Shown piece by piece: positions 35,471-47,273 of a DNA stretch of 64,000 bases. A model generated the notes under the pieces. That model was given only the letters and a program-made list of their open reading frames with translations. It did no database searches and was not told the origin of the DNA. Position 1 is the stretch's first letter; each line of letters starts with the position of its first letter. The translations under genes and the position numbers were made by a program. This DNA comes from Cristatella mucedo (taxonomy: Eukaryota; Bryozoa; Phylactolaemata; Cristatellidae): the NCBI GenBank assembly GCA_009760855.2, contig WPIO01000144.1:659501-723500 (forward strand), in the 5' to 3' direction.

Positions 35471-36860
35471 CTGATTAAGCACCCTCAGTGAAATCAATCT
35501 CTTTCAATGCACTTACATTTACTAAGTGCACCGAGGCAGGCTGGCAATAGCTAAGAAAGGCAATAGCTTACAATAGAGTGCCTGCAGTCACGTGAGCTGT
35601 AAACTTGAACCCTGAACGATGTTGTCTTTAATATTGAACAAAGTACAGTTGTGGGACCCCTTTTGGAAATGGCAGCTCTATCGCATTTCGAAATGGTACG
35701 GCAGCCCGGGCATTTCGGTTAGAATTGGACGTCTTTGCATGAGAACCCACGTGAGCGTTACAAAGATGATGTATGCCCATTATAATTCATTTTCTCATTC
35801 AAATGCTTAAAATAATTGTGGGTTGCCCCGCGAAAATTGTGGCTATGGCTTGAGAATGCTCAAGTGGAATTGCACGAGACGTGTGCAAATATAGCGTCAT
35901 TCTGCATCACTGTGAGTTAAGCGTGCAGTTTCACAACCTGTGCTCAAGGAAGGTCACCTTTAACCCCAGACAAGGCTCTGGATGGTGGCGTATGGCAAAA
36001 AATCGGGCGGCCCAGATTTAGTATGCAGCAGTGATATTCATAACCCTTTAAAAGGCAATATTCCAAGCGTGTCAATGCAGCCTCCGAGAGACTTTTTACC
36101 GGAAAGCACGGGGCTTGCCAACAAGTTAGTACACTCGCCTAGAGGAAACAAAATTTCCAAAAGCTAACCATTGCACCGTGTTTGTAGTAAGTAAATACAA
36201 GAAGGTACCGGCGTGCAACCAGCGACGAACAGCCTATCAGAATTTCTGGCGATTTTTGCAGTACAGGTAATAATTCGGCAAAAAGATGCTTCGAAAAGTC
36301 AACATTTGAACCGCATACATTTACCTTAGCTTAACCGCCTTGTTCGAACAACAACGCCTAATTAAAGGTGTAGACAACTTAAAGATATCTATACTGCGGT
36401 GTTACTAGTCGTGAAGTTGCAACCACCAGTCACCAGAAGTGTTTAGACTTCTATTCGCATGAATAAAACAGCCTTGACCTGATATGCATTCTGGCCTTTA
36501 CCTGTCTTAAATTCTGTACCAAAGCCATCAAGTGTTTCATGCAGCCATAACGGCTATGATGAAAAATTGAGGTGTTCCAAATATTTGAAGCAGAGACCCG
36601 CGTCTTTGCTCCAAATCCCTATACAATAAATAAATAAAAATAAATAAATAAATAGCTAGCTGATTTAACAGCCTCTTTTTGTATAGCGACAGAAGAGCCT
36701 TGACGGCTATCACCACCGGTTGCAGTGGCGATAAAGAATCGCCCACCACAGGATTCGAACCCACGACTTCGGGGCCAAGGTCATGAAAAGCAACCGCCTT
36801 ACTCAGTGAGCCATAATAAACGCATGGAGGTGTGATGTAATCGCGATGTTCCTCTAGCTG
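35471..36860 (+). repeat. Array unit 4, partial (first part)
   Basis: Follows the other units up to about 36860, after which similarity stops. It is interrupted near its end by a minus-strand SINE-2. This is the right edge of the array. Confidence 0.75.
36625..36815 (-). mobile_element. SINE-2 copy c
   Basis: Antisense, with an A/T-rich (AAAT)n-type tail at the left and the tRNA-like head at the right (CTCACTGAGTAAGGCGG in sense). B-box GGGTTCGAATCC. Array unit 4 resumes for about 45 bp after it. Confidence 0.85.
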
Positions 36861-37545
36861 AGCTTTATGCCAGCCAGCATTTGGTTCTAACGAATATCGA
36901 CGGAAGCATTACCTGCTGGCTTTACAGCCTTCGCTGGGCCGGATCTTGTCTGGCTTGTCCCAGCCAGTCATTGTAGATGATCGGCACTATTGAAGCCACA
37001 TCAAACTGAGGAGACACATGCTCCCCCCTGCTGTCCAGTTGAGCTAAATCGTTCCTTCCTAATACATCGCAGCAACGCTTAGCAACCTGAGCACTCGGCG
37101 AGCCTCTGAACAGCTGGGGCGGCACTTCTATTGGGAGCCCAACATAAAAGAGCCTCCTGACAAAAAGACCGAGCGCGCTTCATCCTAGTGGTGCCTGCTG
37201 AGAACCTTGACGGCCTCATCGAGACCCTTAGTGGCAGCTCGCCTGACCGTCAGATCAGTGACGGCATGAGTGCTTCAAGCCTGAGCAGCCTGTAGGATTT
37301 AAGGCTCTGGCCTGAGTAGAACTAAGCCAAGTCCATTACACGTTCGAGAGCCATGAAAAACCCACAGCGGCCCATAGTGGAAGGCTGCAGGCATGCCAAA
37401 AATATTCTCTTCTTGATATATAGACAGGTTTCAGAAGCTTCTTCTGTAGCCATTAGGATCTGCCTAGATACTCCAGCCGAGTCATCATGAATGTGGGCAA
37501 GGCGTCCAACTTCTGATACTGCCACAAAAAACCGCCCCGATAAAT
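36861..37545. other. GC-richer block, unrecognised
   Basis: Short ORFs on the minus strand (36922-37125 and 37322-37525) have no recognisable domain. The composition differs from the flanking AT-rich DNA and recalls the block at 24-26.2 kb. It may be a decayed coding element. Confidence 0.3.
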
Positions 37546-37547
37546 AC

Positions 37548-37690
37548 CTCTTTTGTATAGCTACGCCAGAGCCTTGGCGGCCATCACCACCGCTAGGTGT
37601 GGCAATAAATAATCACCTAACACAGGATTTGAACCCACAACCTTAGGACTGAGGTCGGGAAAGCAACCGCCTAACCGCCATTCGAGTATG
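37548..37690 (-). mobile_element. SINE-2 copy d
   Basis: Antisense SINE-2 with the GACAGAAGAGCC-type 3' body diverged, a B-box-like GGGTTCAAATCC in sense, and the head at the right edge. Confidence 0.75.
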
Positions 37691-37772
37691 CCTCCGCAGC
37701 AAATGTAAATTGCCTAGAAAGATATTGAGTTCTCTGAGGGTACTTTATAAAATGTATTACTGTAACTATCGT
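37691..37772 (+). mobile_element. LINE-1 solo 3' end
   Basis: Only the last ~80 bp of LINE-1: GCAAATGTAAA, the stem-loop region and an AT-rich tail. Directly abuts SINE-2 copy d. Confidence 0.6.
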
Positions 37773-38185
37773 CATCATTAGCCTCCCTGGTAAGATCAAC
37801 GCTCGAGCTTTGTTGGCTTTTTCACAGAGTATTTGCGACTCGTTCTCATTAAGTATTAAGTATTAAGTAAGTATTCTATTACTAGGTATGGGCAGGTAAA
37901 TCGTGACGCAGGTGAAGGTGTTTTATGTGCAGGAATAGTACTTTATTTGAATTTGCTTCCTGTGTATATTGCAAAGCTCTCCCCAGTATAAGTCATTGCC
38001 AGGGTTTGGTTAGTTTGGCTAGTGTGGGGAGAAAACCGCTTTAGACGATCAATGGAAGTATCCACTTGGAATGCTGTTAATTAAAATGTCTTTATTGTCT
38101 TCAGGAATTCTATTTACTAAAAAACTGAAATGGTATTGTTGCTGTTTAATGAGCAAGCAACCACCTACCTTTCGATCTCGCTTTG

Positions 38186-38262
38186 TTTGCAGCAAATTTT
38201 TAACGCCTAGAAATAGATCTAGTTACTCTAGGGTGCTTTGTCAAATGTACTATAATTATTAT
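38186..38262 (+). mobile_element. LINE-1 solo 3' end
   Basis: About 75 bp with the CAGCAAAT start, the stem-loop (ACGCC/GGTGCT outer arms, one G-U pair) and a (ATT)n tail. Confidence 0.6.
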
Positions 38263-38489
38263 TAGGTTCGATTGCTAAGTTAAGTAATCCACCTATCTTG
38301 ATTAATTAGCCGTTAATAGTATGAATCTTTTTCATGATTTTTCGAGGTACCCTGCAAATAATGCATATATAATTAATTTATCCTTGAAGTTTATTAATTA
38401 GGTTTATACTTATTTTGAGATTTTCAATATTTTAAAATTAGCACCACTCCACCAGTTTGCGTTAATCCTGGATCTCCAACGTAACTTGC

Positions 38490-38783
38490 ACTATAGAAAA
38501 ACGTTTGAGGACAGACTTATTCCGAGTTGGCATTGTTACTTCATCCAGCAATACTGATAAGGCTGGTCATTATAAGGCTTGCATATATTGTGGAACAGCT
38601 GGTTTTAAATGCCGAGCCAGCTGTGGCCAAGGGTTTAACGTTACGTCAACAAAATGCTTGTCTATTTATATCGCGATTGTTACTAAAGTGAGTATTCAAA
38701 CTATCATCGAGCTTTCCATTTCTGAAAATACGAATGAAACGCTGGACTTTCTTGACCGGGCTTACTGTGAAGCCACTTTTTGA
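38490..38783 (+). pseudogene. Diverged relative of the 9949-10443 ORF
   Basis: The open frame at 38505-38783 encodes FRVGIVT, a CxxC (CIYC), a further cysteine cluster (CRASCGQ) and NTNETLDFLDRAYC at its end. The same motif order occurs in the 164-codon ORF at 9949-10443. Spacing between motifs is similar. No catalytic domain is visible. It is probably a decayed copy of an unidentified mobile-element protein, possibly a zinc-knuckle region. Confidence 0.3.
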
Positions 38784-39009
38784 GGACCAACAATTGCCTC
38801 ACGGCCTTATTGACCACTGTCAATAGGAGGAGATCAGTGCCATAAGTTGCTAAATGAACATGGGCACTAGCTTTAATGCACTTCCGAGCCTGCATTTTCA
38901 AGTATGTTTACTCTTATACTTAGAAATAGTGATAATGGAAACAAACACTTTTATTGGGATTACTCCCCTGACTGGGTCGCTTGGTCGGGCTATTGCTTCT
39001 ACGAATTGA

Positions 39010-39470
39010 GTGGTTAGTGATAGCATGCTGGATAAAAAAACAAGAATAACATGATTAGGGCTGAAATGCACAGGGTCACCATGATTAGTGGCAGCATGTA
39101 CAGTGTCAGCACGGGTAAGCACATTCAAAACGAATCATAGGACTCACTAAATACGGTCATAAATAGGTGCTTTTTTAATTTATTTTTAAATGTGGTCAAA
39201 TTGGGGATGTCGTGACTGAAGTCGGGAGTGAGTTCCAATCTTTTCAAGCATATAAACAAAATGCACCGTTTCCGATGATTTAAGGTTTTTACAAGGTATA
39301 GGTAAACTGTCGGATTCCGAAAAGCGGATGGCACTATGCTTGGCCTGGTGAGGCAGTAGATTTAATAGGTAGGCTGGAGCCAAAGAATGAAGGTTCGTAA
39401 AAGTGAGTGACAAAGCCTTATAGTCGAGTATTGCTTGATTGGTAGCCAGTGCACGTCGTAGTGGCTTCAT
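39010..39470 (-). mobile_element. LINE-1 fossil, C-terminal region and 3' UTR
   Basis: Diverged antisense copy without its terminal stem-loop. The frame at 39186-39470 keeps LTFTNLHSLAPAYL and PHQAKHSAIRFSES-type blocks of the C-terminal domain. The upstream part of the same copy may be the remnant at 40840-41190, separated by other LINE DNA. Confidence 0.65.
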
Positions 39471-39579
39471 GCTGTAGCTAAACCATAAGAGAAATGCCGT
39501 GACCTTAAATTATGCAGCAATTTGCCTAGGTAGAACGTCCTAGAAGAGGTTTTTAGGATATTTATTATAAAATTTTATC

Positions 39580-40430
39580 GGTCGTCCAACACAAACATAT
39601 AAATTTAGAGCAGGTTGCGATGGCCGTACATCAGCATCACCTATTTGAAGAGCAAAGTTTAATATATCAGCCACATGCTCGATATTTCCTGTGACAAGCA
39701 GTTCTGTTATATTTTCATTTGGTGTAAGGAGCTTGGCCGATATAAAAAACCAAAAGTCTGCAAAGCAAGCAATTATTTAATCCTTCTCTATTAAAGATAC
39801 TGATATTTCTAACGGAAAATATACCTGCTCATCGTCACCCTATAAGTTATTGTCAATCGCACAAGTCTGAATCGCTTTTCGAGGAAATTCAAAGTAAAAG
39901 GGGAACAGGGAACAACCGAGAAGGGACCCGTGTGGACCAGTCAGGCCACTGATCTAGTGAAAGAGACGCAGCCCTCTACAAGACATGAATAGAACAGGAT
40001 TGAGCTAGTTCGATTTGAACCATGCCTTTATCTCAACTTCTAGACTGACTGTGGTGCTAAATTGTCCAAGTACGATGGCCTTATTAATATTTTCAAACTC
40101 GTATGACAGATTCAACAGGGAGAGTGCACTGAAATTCCCATAAACGTAGCTGCCTATTATTTCTTTGGTTAGACGAAAGACAGAGCTTTCACTGCCGTAG
40201 CTGAAGCCCACGAATTTAAGAATCTAACAGTAAGTTGCAAACCTCTATTTTAATCTGCGTCTTCATTAGGAACCACTTCAGGTCAACGGAAAATTGTTTA
40301 AATAGGCAACTGCTACACTTACGAAGGACAAGATTAGCTGCCGGGTTTTTCAACAACTTCAAGTATCCATTGCACTTGCCGATAGACTGGCAAGTCGTAA
40401 GTTCCGTTAGCTGACGGCTCACTGATGCAT
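39580..40430 (-). mobile_element. L2-type LINE fossils (LINE-2-like)
   Basis: Between two LINE-1 remnants lie antisense fragments of another L2-type element. 39580-39790 parallels LINE-2 at about 27.98-28.15 kb. 40005-40211 encodes a remnant of the catalytic LLDLSAAFDT region (read as LLNLSYEFEN). 40216-40422 encodes a C-terminal block (LKWFLMKTQIKIEV). The order of these pieces implies more than one insertion or a rearrangement. Confidence 0.5.
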
Positions 40431-40839
40431 GCTGAACTTGGATGTGATTTCTCTAAGTACACGCACATTTTTGCAATAAGCTTACGATAGGCATAATTGA
40501 CAGGGGAGCTGACGTTTTTAACAAGTAAAACGTCTTTATGGAAGAGGGCAACCATAGTTTGTGCAGAAAATACGTAAAATGCGCTGGCCGTTTGAGTTCA
40601 TTCTATACATTCCTGATGTAATATGTGTTTTCCCGTGGAAATTAAAGAGTTGGATATTGTTAAAGGCTGGCGGGGGATCTCCGTATAGACTTATGCATGA
40701 AAGCCTAGATTTCTCTCGGGCTACTGTGTCTGAAAAAGGGAGATTCTTGATTGTAAAAAGAAGCAGGCCTGTGGCACTGAGCTGTGCACTACTACCTGAT
40801 TAGTTGTTCATAGGCTCTTTTATATCTCTGTGCACGATT

Positions 40840-41190
40840 CTCGAGCTGGCATAAGGCCCAGAATTATAAAAAAGCTGCACCGGTTACGTCTACGTGAAAT
40901 TATAAGCACTCAAGAAGGACTATGTGATCGATAAATTGGGCACTTTTGACAGATAAGTCAAAGCGACGATACACTTTGCTTAGATCCTGAGAAGGTCGTT
41001 AGTAACCAAAACAATGCTGATTCTATAAAGTGATTATATCTAAAACCTGACTGAAACTTAATTTCCAGGGTTTAAAATTTCAATGTCAAAACTCGACTGG
41101 CCAGCCACTGCTCGATATAGTGACAACAATAGGGTCAGCCGTAGAGAGACTGGGTAAAAGCTACTTATGATCTCTAGTTGAAGTTGTGTC
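40840..41190 (-). mobile_element. LINE-1 fossil, reverse-transcriptase N-terminus
   Basis: Antisense remnant matching copy A at about 5.09-5.42 kb, including the region before and after FRANHSTES. It has no open frame and ends next to the tail of LINE-1 copy G. Confidence 0.55.
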
Positions 41191-41202
41191 TATCTAATGA
41201 AT

Positions 41203-43445
41203 AACAAAAAAAATAATAATACGCTTGATAAATCACCCTCAGAGAACTCAGTCTCTTTCAGGCACTTCACATTTGCTGCAAAGGAAACATGAACGAATGG
41301 TAAGTGGATATCGTGGTTGATAAGCAACATGAATAACATTTCCTGGAGTGATATGTACAGGGTCAGCATACAAGTGTGGTTAGCTGCAGCATGTACAGTG
41401 TCAGCCAGCATAAGCACATATAGGACGAATCACGGGGACCTGCTAAATACTGTCATACATATGTGCGTTTTTAAGTTTTTTTTTAATGTAGTCAAGGCAG
41501 GGGATGTTGTGACGAAAGTCGAGAGTGAGTTCCAGGCTTGGGTGCATACAAGCTGTTATATGAGGTTCGTATGGGGTATTAGTAAACAGTTATATTCCGA
41601 AAAAGCAGGTGGTACGATGCTTGGCCTGGTGGGGCAGTGGATCGGATAGAGAGGGTGGAGCCGAAGAATGAAGAGACCTAACAGTGAGCTACAGAGCCTT
41701 GAAGTCACTGCGTTGCTTGACCGGTAGCCAGTGCTGGTCGGCAAGAAGTGATGTGATGTGGAAACTGTGAATCTCACGACAGACTTGCATAGCTGCAGAG
41801 TTTTGCACAGCTGCTAGTGCCTCATCGCACATGCCGTAGGCCAACAAGCTGCAAGTTACAAAAGTCAAGACGGGATGTCACAACTGCATGGACCACCTTA
41901 GCTGTGGTATCCTTATCTAAACAAGCCCTAATTTTACTAATGTTAAGTAGCTGAAAGAAGGTAGACTTGACTTGGGAGTTATGTGATCATCTAACAAAAG
42001 GTCACTTTGGAACATGACACCTAGATTACGGGCATATGCAACAGGACATATGCCGGCGAAGCTAATTTTGAGCGTTAGCCTTTCTAATTTATGAATCAGA
42101 CTGGGTTTGCCCATAAATAGAAAGTTAATTATATCATAATTTAAGGTGGGAAAATTTGCTGCCATCCGTGTGCGGATTTCCTCAATACATGTAGCACAGG
42201 ACTTCGCAGAATTCGACGTGCTCGAATGCTGAAAGGGATCAAACAATTGTACAACTGAGTGTCATCCGCATAGAAGTAAAAGCCTAGATTGTGCTTGGCA
42301 ATCACGTCGGCAAGAGGGAGAGTATAAACCGTGACAAGAACCGGACCAATCATGGAGCCCTGAGGTACTTCATATTTAAGAGGTACCTCAGATGACCTTT
42401 GTCCATTCACGTCAATACTCTGGAGTCTGCCACTGAGGTAGGACCTGAACCATTGCAAAGCAGTGCCAGTGATGCCCAGGCGTGATGAAAGGCACTCAAG
42501 AAGTGCTTGGTGATAGATAGTACGAAAAGCTGCCGAAAGATCGAGCAAAACAAGCAGACATACTTTACCCATATCTGCATTCCTAAGTAGATCTTTTTAC
42601 ACCCTAAGCAATGCTGACTACATAGTGTGCTTAGCTTTAAGGCCAGACCGAAACTTACTATTAATGTCTGAAGTTTCAATAACTGATTTTAGCTGGTCTG
42701 CCAGTACTCGCTCCAGTTTCTTTGATAGCAACGCCTGAGAACTACTTTTAATTTTCGATGGCACAATTTTAGGCTGAAGACATTTATTATATTAGTTACG
42801 AATAGTAGCAGCATATCCATGTAATCAAACGCTACAATTAAATTGAGTTCAAAGTGCTAGTAGTGTGTTTGGACTGGGAGATACATTTCAGGATGTGCTT
42901 ATTTGTGGCACGGTTAATTAATGACAAGGAGATGCTGCAAGTAATAATGGAGAGATAATAATGAAGAGTCATCTATGGATGATACTGAGGGAAAGCAGTT
43001 GCATTGCTATGATGCTACCTGGGAATTGACTATCTAGCTTAGGCTATCCTGCTGACAATGGGGTTAGAGTATGGGTCAGCTACATCCCAACTAGGATCAC
43101 TGTGTAATGAAATCATCAAAGGTGTTTTAGGAGATTTTTTGATCGTCTAAAATAGCTTTTTGGGATTTTACACCTGTGTTTAACTCTATTGTTAAGCAAT
43201 CTGGAGATGATTCTCACCATTGTAGTTTAGTATGATCTACGGTAGTCCTTGATTGCCTGTCGATAGACAGCAAGTCCCTATATTGCTTAGGCTTTGTCAA
43301 ACTTATTTCTACATAGTAGACTTGCTTTTCTCATTTCTGTAGTAGGTGCTCGCATCGACTAAGGTTGAGCTTAATGTGTTTCATGAAAGAACTGGCAGGT
43401 TTGAGCTACGTAGCATACCTGAAGAGCCGGAGTAGAGAGGACTTT
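41203..43445 (-). mobile_element. LINE-1 copy G, degenerate
   Basis: Begins at the left with an AAT-rich tail and the stem-loop, and is followed upstream through the C-terminal domain, the reverse-transcriptase core and the linker region (AYEDYCRSY equivalent near 43240) to about 43445. It is longer than most copies but shifted in frame many times. Confidence 0.75.
41556..42572 (-). pseudogene. LINE-1 copy G reverse transcriptase, frameshifted
   Basis: The coding pieces lie in at least three frames: 42141-42572 (LLVLLDLSAAF, GRLQSIDVNGQ, FYFYADDTQL), 41917-42246 (AANFPTLNYD, ARNLGVMFQSDL) and 41556-41777. The catalytic YADD is intact, but the frame breaks just after it. It is non-functional and clearly older than copies A-C. 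Confidence 0.75.
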
Positions 43446-43496
43446 TTCAGGAAGTTGTACAAAAAAATATTTATAATTCATGTAATTTATATATAA

Positions 43497-43680
43497 TTTC
43501 TACATTATATGTGATATTAATATTATATTATTATATTATATTATTATTATATTATTTTCTATATAATTTCTACATGAGATATGTTATTGTCATATTATTA
43601 CTTTAGTATCATATTATTATATATTATATACTATCTAAATATTATATATAATTAATATAATTATTAAATTGTAGTGCAAT
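43497..43680. repeat. AT-only low-complexity tract
   Basis: Nearly pure A/T with ATTATATTATTATATT-type periodicity and repeated TATAATTTCTACAT segments. Confidence 0.8.
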
Positions 43681-43756
43681 GTTGGACTTAAGTGCTATAC
43701 GCTCTAGTTTTATATTGCTTTCCTCCCCCGTTGACACCAAGAGATCTATATCAGAC

Positions 43757-43777
43757 TGGGAGAGAGACCGAGAGACC

Positions 43778-43815
<38 letters not shown>

Positions 43816-43905
43816 GGCAGAGAGAGACAAAGACAGACAGAGAGACCGATAGACAGACAGACAGACAGACAGACAGAGAAAGAGAGAGAGAGAGAGAGGG
43901 AGCGA
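43757..43905 (+). repeat. (GA)n/(GACA)n microsatellite
   Basis: Mixed GAGA and GACAGACA tracts. ORFs over it (rich in R, E, D, T or in S, L, V) are artefacts. Confidence 0.9.
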
Positions 43906-46545
43906 GGCAGTAGTGGTGTAGCACTCAGCTTTAATAAATCGTCGAGACTACCGAGTGAGTCGAGTAGAGACCACTTGCCGTTTCTCCATCGGCCAGATAA
44001 ATCTTATAGAATTTAAAGTGTGGGTGCAGCTGCTATGCTTATATAGCTATCGTTGCCAGCCCAGATGTGACGTATAGGCAGGAATGTGAATTCTCTAGGG
44101 AAGGCTTCGAGAGATACTGTGACCTTTGACACACCCACCCTAATCAGTGTGTGTTTAGGAGTGGTTACAGTGGCCTTATCTACTTTTTCTGACTCTTTCG
44201 TACTGAGCAGGCAATGTCCGGCAGGCGACTTTCCGTTTGGCAGGTAAGCTGGTGTGCTTCTTAATGTTTTTGGCCCAAGTTATTGAAGCTAGTTCACATG
44301 CAATGCGTTTCACGGCACAATTGACGAGACCTTGAAGTATCTTCATAATAACAAAGGCAAATGGTTTGCATCTTACAGACCTGTGTTCCCTGACCTGATT
44401 TTGCTGAATTTGAGTCGTAAGTGGTCTATTTTTGGTTCGGGTGTGATTGCTTTTAGCTTGTTTCTGTTTTGGGCAGGCATGCTTTTTTGGCATCACTGGT
44501 AGTTGATTTCCTGCTGTTAACTTTACCCTACCCGACCCATGGCCTATTGCCACGAACGTGTCGGCAAAATGTTAGTGGCTTTTGTCCGTTAAGTTGCTGC
44601 CGATACTTGGCTGCCCATGCTAATGCTGCTGTACTCACGTCATCAGTGCAGCTGTATTTTCAAGCTTCACATTCGATGGCTTGATTTTAGAATGTATTGT
44701 ACCGAGCGGTTAGCTCGGCAAGTATGCAGTGCCATGCTTTCCTCTCTCTCCCTGCTACCTGTAGCTGTCCAGCCCTTATTTCTTTTGCCACCGTTCCTGG
44801 CCAATCACTAGAATGCAGGCCGTTTGTACTGTGCTCTAGCTTTGCTCACGACGAGTCTGAGCTGCTCACAACTTGTCCACCCTTGCCCATATTCTTTGAC
44901 CTTCCTCTAATCACTTTCTCTTGAATCTTCTAAGGCAATCCTACAGGTCCCTGCACTAGCATATTACGTGTCTTGCCAGTGCGTGCATTTGCAGCAATCA
45001 CAGGCAATTTGCACGAATGAGACATTGCATACCGACCCTGCTGCAGTATCCTCGAGGATTCTCACCATGGCATGCCTGGTACCACAGCTTCTGCACATTG
45101 CCACCTGCAGCAGAGAGCTTCAGCCACATTGCACCTGGCTTCCTACTTGCCTTTAGCCTGATATGTCTTTTGATGCTAGTACCTACTTAGTGTGCTGGTG
45201 CTGCCAAGCTATACCACAGTCCTGGGTGCCTTGCAATGGTGTCCTGCACCAACCCAAGGCCACTAGGCCTGCTTCTCAATGTGTATGCCTGCCTGGATAG
45301 CTGACTGCTTCATTGGGTGCTCGTAACCCTGTAGGCGGAGCTGGAGTTGCAGCATTCGGTGGCTGCCTAGCAATGCATCGACTTGCCCAAAGCTCTGCTT
45401 GCTTGCAAGTGGAGCCGTTACCTGGATTATCTTTCTAGTTGCTATGTCGTCAGCTGCCGTGCAATTTTTACAGTGTCACTTCTAGCCAGCAACGCTGCTG
45501 CTGAGGCTTAACATTTTGAGAAATCATTGATGACTGCAGTGCTGCAGCTGCCCTTCGGGATTGCTCATCTCCTTCCTTTCACGTCAGATCCATGCTTCCT
45601 CTTCCAGCGAGCATTTGACGTTTGTGTCAGAAGCATACCTCTTCATATTGATATGCTTTTACACGTTATTATTCTTATGAGTGATGGTTTGATTAAATGA
45701 TAAATTAGATGCATGGATTCGGTAACAATAAATAGGAAAAGCCTTTAGATGCTCGACAGTGAGGTTGGCCGACAGTGCAACTCTTGCGCGAGGCCACAGG
45801 TACCACTTGGATTCAAGAAAAAATTTGTGTGAGCTCCATTAACCACTAAGATATTCGGAAAGTGCACTAAGAGTATATTTGCTGCATCGTTTTTTGTTGT
45901 TTGATGGTTTGTAGGAATAGTACAGCAAATTGGCAGCATGCAATCAAAGCAATTATGAGGATGTATCATGAGATTCAGATCTGTGTGAAACACTCAATAG
46001 GCCTTAGTTTATTTCAGGCTAGTGAAGTTCAGTGGCATAATGCTTCTAAATACAATCAACATCCAACCGGCGCCTTGTTGAAGTTCTGTCTATACCGTTT
46101 TATTAGTTTAACCGTGTGTACTTAAAAACACCGGTTTTAAGCTCCGAAGCCTCACTGTTTGAAGGTTTAGGCCAAAAGTTTGGGTAAATGCTAGTGGAAT
46201 TATACACATGCAGAAACACTAGGCTTTCTCTCAGGCTCCAAATCCCAGAAGGGTGAATCAGTGGCCAATTACCAATTCGGACCTACTGGTAAGCCGCTAC
46301 GTTTTTCTAGAAGCTAGCACTGTACCAATCTATCTGAGTATGCTGCACACCTGAGTGCGTACATCTGCTGCTTTCCTTGCAGCAGGGCTTTCGCCAACTC
46401 TGACCGTTGCATAAATTACCGTTAGCCGTATACACTAGGTTCTAGCTTAATCTAGTGCACCCATTCGGAAATTGTTGATGTACTGAACTGCTAGACATCC
46501 AAGTAAGTAATGCTGCGTCTCTCTACTGTCTGCTTCGGCTACTTT
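43906..46545. other. Unrecognised, partly GC-richer DNA
   Basis: 44170-45620 is richer in G+C and holds several ORFs of 60-125 codons on both strands, the longest at 44176-44553 (-), a Lys/Arg-rich frame without a domain I can name. It may be a decayed coding element. The rest is AT-rich and featureless. Confidence 0.35.
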
Positions 46546-46550
46546 CCTGG

Positions 46551-47268
46551 ATAGAACATGCAAGTTAGTCGATGCATTGGTGACCTCCCGTCTCGACTTC
46601 TGCAACTCACTACTTATTGGGCTACCAGCATGTCCGATCAGGCGATTGTAGCTGGTGCAAAACTCCGCAGCTAGGTGTGTCTGTCGTGAGCGTCGCAGTT
46701 GCCACATTACACCACTTCTCGCCGACCTGCACTGGCTACCAGTCAAGCAATGGATTGACTTCAAGATTTTGTTGCTCACTTTTAGGTCACTTCATTCTTT
46801 GGCTCCGGACAATCTCTCAGTTCTACTCCCCACCAGGCCAAGCATCGTACCACCCACTTTTCGGAATCAAACAGTCTACCAATACCTCGTAGAAACCTCA
46901 AATCCTTTGGAGACCGTGAATTTAACTTGTATGCTCCCAAATCCTGGAACTCCTTCCCGACTTGCATCAGAACATCACCTGACTCGACCACATTTAAAAA
47001 GAACTTAAAAACACACATATTTAGCACAGCATTTAGTGGGTCCCTGTGATTTGTCCTTGATGTGCTTATGAGTGCTGACACTGTGCATGCTGCCACCAAC
47101 CACATTTGCATGCTGACGCTGTGCATGTCACCCCTAACCATGTTATTCATGTTGTCTATTACTCACCATTCAATTGCATTCCCTTTGCAGCAAATGTAAA
47201 GCGCCTAGAAAGTGATAGAGTTCTCTGAGGGCGCTTTATCAAGTGCATTATTATTATTATTATTAAAA
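46551..47268 (+). mobile_element. LINE-1 copy H, 5'-truncated
   Basis: Starts within the C-terminal domain (SKLVHAF equivalent) and ends in an (ATT)n tail. CCTGG occurs at 46546-46550 and again at 47269-47273, a possible target-site duplication. The frame at 46655-47008 keeps LHWLPVKQWIDFK but has a stop in the upstream part and a shifted end. Confidence 0.8.
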
Positions 47269-47273
47269 CCTGG

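Larger units (their letters stand above)
26330..36860 (+). repeat. Head-to-tail array of a ~2.3-kb unit
   Basis: At least three full and two partial units. The landmark GAGAAATCAATCTCT-type sequence recurs at 28617, 30917, 33264 and 35488, giving spacings of 2300, 2347 and 2224 bp. A second landmark (GGATGGACTGCA type) recurs near 26992, 30722, 33090 and 35303. The units are diverged, with many substitutions and indels, and contain no shared long ORF. Each carries a short internal run of GACGATGTTAAACT-type subrepeats. Units differ in which transposons they hold, so the array is older than those insertions. Confidence 0.85.
37773..39009. other. AT-rich DNA with two small remnants
   Basis: Contains a LINE-1 3' end at 38186-38262 and a decayed ORF at 38490-38783. 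A short TTAAGTATTAAG-type run lies near 37855. Otherwise I see nothing. Confidence 0.4.

Noticed and set aside
26330-36860. Ribosomal or histone gene cluster as the explanation of the 2.3-kb array
   Set aside because: No rRNA-like sequence and no histone reading frame is visible in any unit.
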